The notes under the pieces: generated by a model
The model's input: only the letters and a program-made list of their open reading frames with translations
Database searches by the model: none
Told to the model about the DNA's origin: nothing
Source: an uncultured Alphaproteobacteria bacterium
Lineage (GTDB): Bacteria > Pseudomonadota > Alphaproteobacteria > HIMB59
DNA length: 64,000 bases
Reading direction: 5' to 3'
Assembly (NCBI GenBank): GCA_902613845.1
Contig: CACMIW010000002.1
Span: 1-64,000 of the forward strand
Shown here: one piece after another, positions 58,409 through 64,000 of the stretch
Layout of the letters: every line of letters starts with the position of its first letter
Numbering within the stretch: the first letter of the stretch is position 1
Position numbers and translations under genes: made by a program

Positions 58409-59464
58409 ATGTCCATCAAATTATTTATAAAATTAATACTCTTATCTTTTTTTAGCTTAAAATTATATGCACATGATCCAAAAAATTGTGACGTACTTCA
58501 GAACTATGATTTTTCTGGTTTTGAAAGCTGGAAAATTGAAGTTGTTAATAGATCAAATGAATTTGGACTAGATGAGGATTTTGTATCAAAATTAATTGCT
58601 CCATATGATGTTAACAAGAGAGTCATTGAAAATGATAAGTGTCAGCCAGAATTTACTTTAACTTTTTCTGAATATATTGAGAAAAGAAATTCAGATATGA
58701 GAGTACAAAATGGTTTAAAAAATAAAAGTAAATACAGTAATTTATTAAATAAAATTGATAAACATTATAATGTTCAATCAAGATTTATTTTATCGATTTG
58801 GGGTTTAGAAACTGCTTATGGAAAAATTACAGGTAATTATCCCGTATTAGAAAGTCTTTTAACAATGTCATATGATGAGAGAAGAAGACGATACTTTACA
58901 AGAGAATTATATAACGCTCTTAAAATTCTTGAGCAAGGCCACATTAATGTCATTGACTTCAAAGGCTCTTGGGCAGGAGCTATGGGCCAAAATCAATTTA
59001 TGCCCTCTAGTTTTCTAAATTATGCACAAGATTTTAATAATGATGGTAAGAAGAATATTTGGACTGACACAGAGGACTCACTAGCTTCTATTGCAAGATA
59101 TTTACAAGGGGTAGGGTCAAATAAATGGGATCCAAATTATACTTGGGGTAGAGAGGTTATCCCCCCAGAAAATGTAAAATCTTTAGAACCTAAACTGTTC
59201 GTAAAAAGAGAAAAAGGTTGTTTAGCAGTGAAAAAATTATCAAAAAAATTACCTTTGAATGAATTTAGACTAATGAATTTTAAAAAGATGAATGGTAATT
59301 CTCTAGATAATTTAGATATTAATAGCTATCTATTAAGGATGGGTAGGGAAGAGGGCGATTACAGGTATTTTATTGTTTATGATAATTATTTAAATATTCT
59401 CTCTTACAACTGTTCTAACTACTATGGTCTTTCTGTTGGATTATTAAGTGATAAATTTAAATAA
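58409..59464 (+). CDS. Lytic murein transglycosylase (MltB family)
   Basis: A 351-residue exported murein hydrolase with a signal peptide (about 1-21, ending LYA). The catalytic Glu134 lies in SIWGLETAYGK, followed by ESLLTMSYDERRR, the active-site WAGAMGQNQFMPSSFLNYA and DFNNDGKKNIW. SLASIARYLQ completes the MltB domain. It cleaves glycan strands with 1,6-anhydro ring formation. No lipobox is seen, so it is probably periplasmic rather than lipid-anchored. Its 3' end overlaps the next lipoprotein gene by 17 bases. Confidence 0.92.
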   Translation: MSIKLFIKLILLSFFSLKLYAHDPKNCDVLQNYDFSGFESWKIEVVNRSNEFGLDEDFVSKLIAPYDVNKRVIENDKCQPEFTLTFSEYIEKRNSDMRVQNGLKNKSKYSNLLNKIDKHYNVQSRFILSIWGLETAYGKITGNYPVLESLLTMSYDERRRRYFTRELYNALKILEQGHINVIDFKGSWAGAMGQNQFMPSSFLNYAQDFNNDGKKNIWTDTEDSLASIARYLQGVGSNKWDPNYTWGREVIPPENVKSLEPKLFVKREKGCLAVKKLSKKLPLNEFRLMNFKKMNGNSLDNLDINSYLLRMGREEGDYRYFIVYDNYLNILSYNCSNYYGLSVGLLSDKFK

Positions 59465-60221
59465 TATTAATAAAATACTGTTTTTACTAATATTATCATC
59501 ATGTACAATAACGTCTATTGATACTGTAGATGATAAAAAAATTGAAGAAGAAGTCGCCACCCAAGAATACTTTAAAAAATCAGAAGTTTTTATATCTCCA
59601 CTTGATGACTACAAAATTGAGCTAACTGTTTTGGAAAAGTTTGTTATGGATGAAAGAATTTACGGTAATAATATCCATCATTCTAATTTGCCTATACCAA
59701 GCGTGATAAAACTGTCAGATCCCAATAACTTAGATAACAATATTATTGTCAGAAACATTGAGTTAGATACTGAAAATAGGCTTTCATTAAGTCAAGAGAT
59801 TATTGATAAAATATCACTAAATACAAAAGTATATTTAGAATATTTAAAAGATGAATCAATAATTCTAAGAAATGTTGTTGACTCAAAAGAAGAAAGCAAG
59901 ATAAAGATGGATGATACAGAAATTTCATTTGAACAGTTAGATCAAGATCAAACTGAAATCAGTGAAAAACTTGATTATGAGAAAATTAAAACTTTAGATA
60001 TTAAAAATTCTAAGAAGCAAAACACAATATTAGTTGAAATTTATAAAGATATATATCTAGCAAAGCTTAAAACTAATAAAATCAAGAATTTAGGATTGTT
60101 TTATGAAGAAAATGAAGATGGAGTTAAGGTTTTTGCTGGCCCATTTCTAAAGAGTGATATAAATCTTAAGTTAGATTTTCTGATTAAAAATGGATATTTG
60201 AATGCAAAAAAAACCCCTTAA
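59448..60221 (+). CDS. Degenerate RlpA-like septal lipoprotein
   Basis: A 257-residue lipoprotein: signal peptide and lipobox LSSC within the first 19 residues. A region then aligns by eye with the RlpA double-psi beta barrel: ERIYGNNIHHSNLPIPSVIKL for the family TAAHxTLPLPTxVxV. The C-terminal 80 residues look SPOR-like (VFAGPFLKSDINLK). The key NDRGPF segment of RlpA is not recognisable, so it may lack glycan-cleaving activity while keeping peptidoglycan binding. Position between the transglycosylase and dacA is the usual rlpA place. The start is a GTG at 59448. Confidence 0.6.
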   Translation: MINLNNINKILFLLILSSCTITSIDTVDDKKIEEEVATQEYFKKSEVFISPLDDYKIELTVLEKFVMDERIYGNNIHHSNLPIPSVIKLSDPNNLDNNIIVRNIELDTENRLSLSQEIIDKISLNTKVYLEYLKDESIILRNVVDSKEESKIKMDDTEISFEQLDQDQTEISEKLDYEKIKTLDIKNSKKQNTILVEIYKDIYLAKLKTNKIKNLGLFYEENEDGVKVFAGPFLKSDINLKLDFLIKNGYLNAKKTP

Positions 60222-61329
60222 TTTAATATTTATAGTAATAATTATTCTATTTCCTAAACAATCTCTTACTATTGAAAGTTTGGCAAAAACGGCTCTTGTA
60301 ATCGATTTATCAACAAACGAAGTTCTTTTAGAAAAAAACTCAAAAGCCAAAACATATCCATCAAGTATGACCAAGATGATGACCGCTCTTGTAGCCTTTG
60401 AAAAAATCAAAAATGGTTCTTTATCACTAGATCAAGAGTTTTTAGTAAGTAAAAAGGCATGGAAAATGGGTGGGTCAAAGATGTTCATAGAGGTAGACAA
60501 AAGAGTAAAAGTTTATGATTTATTGCTAGGAATTATTGTTCAGAGCGGAAATGATGCCTCGATTGCTTTAGCAGAGGGTATATCTGGCTCTGAGGAAATT
60601 TTTGCTATTGAAATGAATAATTTAGGCAAAAAAATAGGACTCACAGAGACTAATTTTACAAATAGCAGTGGCTGGCCTGATGACAATCATTACACCACAG
60701 CTGAAGATCTTGCTAAAATAGCTCAGTACACAATTGAAAATCACTATGAATTATATCAAATGTACAAATTAAGTGATTTTACGTATAACGGGATCAAACA
60801 GGATAACAGAAATCCACTTCTATATACATTTGAGGGGTCTGATGGCTTTAAAACAGGATATACAGAAGCAGCTGGCTATGGTTTGGTTGGATCTGCTGAA
60901 AGAGGGGATAGACGCCTGATTATTGTTTTAAATGGACTAGACTCTTCCAAATCAAGGGCACAGGAGTCACTAAGATTAATGGATTGGGGTTTCAACAATT
61001 TTCAATTAGTAGATTTTTTTAAAAAAAATGAGGTTATTCAAGAAGCTGATACTTGGCTAGGTAAAGACGACAAAGTAGACCTAGTTGCTTTAAACGATAT
61101 AAGTGTGAGCATTCCAAAAGCACAATTATCTTCTGCTAAAGTTAATGTGATAGTTGAGGAGCCTATTGCAACTCCAATTCAAAAAGGCGACCAAATAGCC
61201 AAACTTCAAATATCGTTTGCTGATAAGAATACTGAATTTCCTTTATTTTCAGGTGAGGACATAGAGCAAAAGAATTTCGTTTCAAGAATATTTTCAGCTA
61301 TTTATTATATCATTCTTGGATCTAACTAA
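60202..61329 (+). CDS. dacA: D-alanyl-D-alanine carboxypeptidase (DacA/PBP5 family)
   Basis: A 375-residue low-molecular-weight penicillin-binding protein that trims the terminal D-Ala of peptidoglycan stem peptides. It has a signal peptide (about 1-22). SxxK nucleophile Ser55-Lys58 lies in PSSMTKMM, SxN at 115-117 in QSGNDAS and KTG in GFKTGYTEAAG. A C-terminal PBP5-type beta domain and a final amphipathic/hydrophobic tail anchor it to the membrane. It overlaps the rlpA-like gene by 20 bases and precedes tmk by 15. Confidence 0.95.
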   Translation: MQKKPLNLIFIVIIILFPKQSLTIESLAKTALVIDLSTNEVLLEKNSKAKTYPSSMTKMMTALVAFEKIKNGSLSLDQEFLVSKKAWKMGGSKMFIEVDKRVKVYDLLLGIIVQSGNDASIALAEGISGSEEIFAIEMNNLGKKIGLTETNFTNSSGWPDDNHYTTAEDLAKIAQYTIENHYELYQMYKLSDFTYNGIKQDNRNPLLYTFEGSDGFKTGYTEAAGYGLVGSAERGDRRLIIVLNGLDSSKSRAQESLRLMDWGFNNFQLVDFFKKNEVIQEADTWLGKDDKVDLVALNDISVSIPKAQLSSAKVNVIVEEPIATPIQKGDQIAKLQISFADKNTEFPLFSGEDIEQKNFVSRIFSAIYYIILGSN

Positions 61330-61344
61330 ATAATATCATATAGA

Positions 61345-61944
61345 ATGAAAGTAATCAGTTTTGAAGGTTTTGAATATTCTGGAAAATCGACACAGATAAA
61401 ACTTTTAAAAAAATATTTTATAAAAAATAATATTAAATCTACTTTTACTAGAGAGCCTGGAGGTAATAAAGATCTAGAAAAGATAAGAAATGTGATTTTA
61501 AAATCTAATTTCGATAATTTAAGTTTAATAATGTTTTTCTTTGCATCTAGATTTGCATTATTATCTTCAATTAAAAAGAATGATTTTATTGTATTTGATA
61601 GATTTTTTGACTCTACTTATGCTTATCAAAAACATAATTCTAAAGAAAAAAAACTTATTATCAGTTTAATAAGGTTAATTGATAAGAAATTTATCCCAAA
61701 GATAACTTTTTATTTGAAGTTAGATAAAAAAAATTTAATAAGAAGGAAAAATAAAAGATTATATTCAAATAAATTTGATAAAAAATATTATGGACAATTC
61801 TCAAGAATTCAAAAAAATTATGAAGAAATATCCAAAATAAAAATAGGTGAACGTAAGTTTGTTGCTATTGATGCATCACTATCTGCTAATGAAGTACATG
61901 ACAAAATCATATTAAATCTAAAAAAATGCAAATTGATAAAGTAG
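61345..61944 (+). CDS. tmk: Thymidylate kinase
   Basis: A 199-residue kinase converting dTMP to dTDP. The P-loop is EGFEYSGKSTQ, the dTMP-binding TREPGGN follows, then DRFFDSTYAYQ and a Lys/Arg-rich LID near 130-140. The P-loop keeps GxxxxGKS but lacks the usual Asp/Glu-Gly pair. Length is standard. It overlaps holB by 19 bases, the classical tmk-holB pairing. Confidence 0.93.
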   Translation: MKVISFEGFEYSGKSTQIKLLKKYFIKNNIKSTFTREPGGNKDLEKIRNVILKSNFDNLSLIMFFFASRFALLSSIKKNDFIVFDRFFDSTYAYQKHNSKEKKLIISLIRLIDKKFIPKITFYLKLDKKNLIRRKNKRLYSNKFDKKYYGQFSRIQKNYEEISKIKIGERKFVAIDASLSANEVHDKIILNLKKCKLIK

Positions 61945-62714
61945 TAAATACTATAAAATCTGAGAGTAGTGGCTTTTACTTATTAGAGACTACTAATAGT
62001 GAAATTATTTCATATTTAGAGGAACAAATTTTAAATAGTTTCTACGAGAAACAATATGAAATAGATACAAGTTTTATTACTCTAGAGCCAGAAGAAAAAT
62101 CAAAATTTATAACAATTGATCAAGTAAGAAAAATGAAAAAAGAGTTTCTACATACAAATGTATTAAACCTGAGCAAAGTAATATTTGTCAGAGAAGTAAA
62201 TTATTTAAATATTAATGCTTTAAATGGACTTTTAAAAATCATTGAAGAAATACCATCAAAAACCTATTTTATTTTTTGTTCTAAAAACTTAATAAGTTTA
62301 CCTGAAACAATAATATCACGGGCTAGAGTAATCAGAGATTTGAATTCAAAGATCAATTTTAGTGATTTCAATTCAATGAAAGAAGACATAGTAAGACAAA
62401 ATCAAAATATTTCAGAGGAATTAATACACTCTCTTATTAACCCCTTCATTGATTTAAAAAGTACTGATTTTTTTGAAAAGATTAAATTATTTAATAAAGA
62501 TCAAATAAGCATATGTTCATTAATATTTTTAAAAATACTTAATTACTATTTAAGAAGTAATTTAAATAATAAAAAACTTTACAAGTACCTATTAAAACTT
62601 CATTCAGATTATTTAACTGATGTAGATGAAAGTTTAAAATTCAATACATTAACAAATGACCTAATTTCAATCTATTTTACAAGATTAAATTCTAATCTTA
62701 TTAAGTATGTCTAA
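61926..62714 (+). CDS. holB: DNA polymerase III delta-prime subunit (HolB-like)
   Basis: A 262-residue clamp-loader subunit, shorter than the usual 310-340. It lacks a Walker A motif, as delta-prime subunits commonly do, but keeps ITIDQVRKMKKEF, VIFVREVNYLNINALNGLLKIIEE and SKNLISLPETIISRARVI, the SRC-like sensor region. The C-terminal collar domain is diverged. It overlaps tmk by 19 bases and metG by 8, the conserved alphaproteobacterial order, which supports the call. Confidence 0.88.
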   Translation: MQIDKVVNTIKSESSGFYLLETTNSEIISYLEEQILNSFYEKQYEIDTSFITLEPEEKSKFITIDQVRKMKKEFLHTNVLNLSKVIFVREVNYLNINALNGLLKIIEEIPSKTYFIFCSKNLISLPETIISRARVIRDLNSKINFSDFNSMKEDIVRQNQNISEELIHSLINPFIDLKSTDFFEKIKLFNKDQISICSLIFLKILNYYLRSNLNNKKLYKYLLKLHSDYLTDVDESLKFNTLTNDLISIYFTRLNSNLIKYV

Positions 62715-64000
62715 TAATTATTTTACAACTCCGATTTATTATGTGAATGATAAACCCCATATTGGACATGCTTACACTTCAATTGCTGTTGATATATTAA
62801 AAAGATTTTATGATTGTAGAGGTCTCGATTCTTATTTTCTAACAGGAACTGACGAGCATGGACAAAAAGTTGAAAGAGCTGCTCAAGAAAAAAATATTGA
62901 TCCTCAAAAATTTACGGATATGGTTTCAGAAAATTTTAAAGATTTAAGTAATTTATTAAATTTATCTAATGATGATTTTATAAGAACAACAGAAGAAAGA
63001 CATAAAAAGTCTGTTCAAAATTTATGGAGAGTTCTGTTGGAAAAAGATGAAATTTATTTGTCCAAATATAGCGGATGGTATTCTGTAAGAGATGAAGCTT
63101 TTGTAGCTGATAATGAAATAGTTGAAAAAAATGGAAAAAAATATAACAGTTTTGGATCTGAATTATCTTGGGTTGAAGAAGAGTCATATTTTTTTAGACT
63201 TTCTAAATGGCAAGACAAACTGTTAGATTTTTATAAAAATAATCCAAATTTCATAGTTCCAAAATCTAGATCTAATGAAGTTATTAAATTTGTTGAGTCA
63301 GGGTTGAAAGATCTATCCGTTTCCAGAACAACATTTAAATGGGGAATTGATGTCCCTACAGATGAAAAACATATTGTTTATGTTTGGTTAGATGCATTAA
63401 CTAACTATATTTCAGCTTTAGATTACCCAAATAAAAATTCTGATTTATATCAAAAATATTGGCCTGGGATACATGTAGTAGGGAAGGATATAATCAGATT
63501 TCATGCTATTTTCTGGCCTGCTTTTTTAATGGCTGCAGAGTTAGATCCACCAAAGCAGATCGTAGCGCATGGTTGGTGGACAAATGAGGGTCAAAAAATT
63601 AGTAAAAGTCTTGGTAATGTAATTGACCCTAAAGAATTGATTGATGAATACGGTCTAGACTCAGTAAGATATTTTCTTTTTAGAGAGGTTCCATTTGGTA
63701 ATGACGGTGATTTTTCAAAGGTAGCTATCAAAAATAGAATTAATGGTGAATTGGCAAATAACTACGGAAATTTAATACAAAGAATTCTTAGCTTTATTTG
63801 TAAAAATTTAGAACAAAATATTGATTTAACTGAAGATAATTTTAATTTTAAAATTTTAAAACAAATTAACGACTCTGAAAAAGAATTGTTTGAGTATATG
63901 GAAAATTACAAATATGACGAATACCTTAAAAAATTATTTTTATTTATGAATGATTTAAATAATTATGTCGATAAATCTGCTCCCTGGGTATTAAAAAAAA
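62707..64000 (+). CDS. metG: Methionyl-tRNA synthetase, N-terminal part (runs off the window)
   Basis: The frame opens at ATG 62707 and is still open at the window end (about 431 residues). It begins NNYFTTPIYYVNDKPHIGHAY with the HIGH motif near residue 18-21. YFLTGTDEHGQKVERAA and the KMSKS-type KISKSLGN near residue 298 mark a class I synthetase. The usual zinc-knuckle cysteines are absent, as in alphaproteobacterial (MetG2-like) enzymes. WPGIHVVGKDIIRFH and the start of the anticodon-binding helical domain follow. It overlaps holB by 8 bases. Confidence 0.95.
   Translation, partial: MSNNYFTTPIYYVNDKPHIGHAYTSIAVDILKRFYDCRGLDSYFLTGTDEHGQKVERAAQEKNIDPQKFTDMVSENFKDLSNLLNLSNDDFIRTTEERHKKSVQNLWRVLLEKDEIYLSKYSGWYSVRDEAFVADNEIVEKNGKKYNSFGSELSWVEEESYFFRLSKWQDKLLDFYKNNPNFIVPKSRSNEVIKFVESGLKDLSVSRTTFKWGIDVPTDEKHIVYVWLDALTNYISALDYPNKNSDLYQKYWPGIHVVGKDIIRFHAIFWPAFLMAAELDPPKQIVAHGWWTNEGQKISKSLGNVIDPKELIDEYGLDSVRYFLFREVPFGNDGDFSKVAIKNRINGELANNYGNLIQRILSFICKNLEQNIDLTEDNFNFKILKQINDSEKELFEYMENYKYDEYLKKLFLFMNDLNNYVDKSAPWVLKK

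Overview
The window is an AT-rich, very gene-dense stretch of chromosome from what looks like a streamlined, free-living marine alphaproteobacterium. Three things point there. The housekeeping order is typical of that class: scpA-scpB-tatABC-serS, yajC-secD-secF, DUF502/recG/sdhE/mfd, and murein hydrolase-rlpA-dacA-tmk-holB-metG. Base composition is strongly A+T with matching codon use. Intergenic space is almost absent. SAR11-like, HIMB59-like and AEGEAN-169-like lineages all fit, and the sequence alone does not let me choose. I see no insertion sequence, phage gene, CRISPR array, rRNA or plasmid function. There is no gene-free stretch longer than 300 bases; the longest gaps are about 105-135 bases.

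Layout. 0-14.8 kb is housekeeping: chromosome condensation (scpA end, scpB), an orphan FbpC-type ABC ATPase, the Tat translocase, serS, a DUF815 ATPase, Sec accessory proteins, uvrA, ssb, gyrA, coaD, tRNA-Lys and ytoQ. 14.8-37 kb is a catabolic island. It holds a plus-strand ALDH/VOC/homocysteine-methyltransferase operon facing a five-gene minus-strand operon (Fe-alcohol dehydrogenase, amidase, DMT transporter, second homocysteine-methyltransferase protein, enolase-superfamily protein). Next come a second DMT transporter and a betaine-type ABC transporter (ATPase divergent from a double-length permease, binding protein 5 kb away). Locked between them are a BisC/TorA-type molybdopterin reductase, a GcvT/DmdA-like folate protein, an SDR and a beta-keto acid cleavage enzyme. 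Malonyl-CoA synthetase, an atypical SDR and a histone-deacetylase-fold protein close the island.

37-50 kb carries vitamin and cofactor functions (bioY, a ynjBCD-type ABC transporter, nadE, thiL), aroQ, cfa, mnmH and a run of conserved proteins of unknown function. 50-58 kb holds recG, sdhE, mfd, a 2-oxoglutarate oxygenase, small lipoprotein and ABM-type genes, tRNA-Ser, a TauE-type transporter and an FMN alpha-hydroxy-acid dehydrogenase. 58-64 kb is the cell-wall and replication string ending in a metG that runs off the window.

How it fits together. The island reads as uptake and dismantling of small methylated zwitterions (betaine, carnitine or sulfonium type). A betaine-family ABC system imports the solute. 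Two kinds of methyl acceptor are present, folate (GcvT-like) and homocysteine (two PF02574-type proteins). Oxidoreductases and a keto-acid cleavage enzyme process the carbon skeleton. The part that looks least described is the uninterrupted block permease - molybdopterin reductase - GcvT-like protein - SDR at 25.3-31.8 kb. The substrate is inference. Genome compaction is extreme: seven of eleven convergent pairs overlap, two divergent pairs overlap at their start codons, and several promoters place the -10 box 5-8 bases before the start codon, suggesting leaderless mRNAs.
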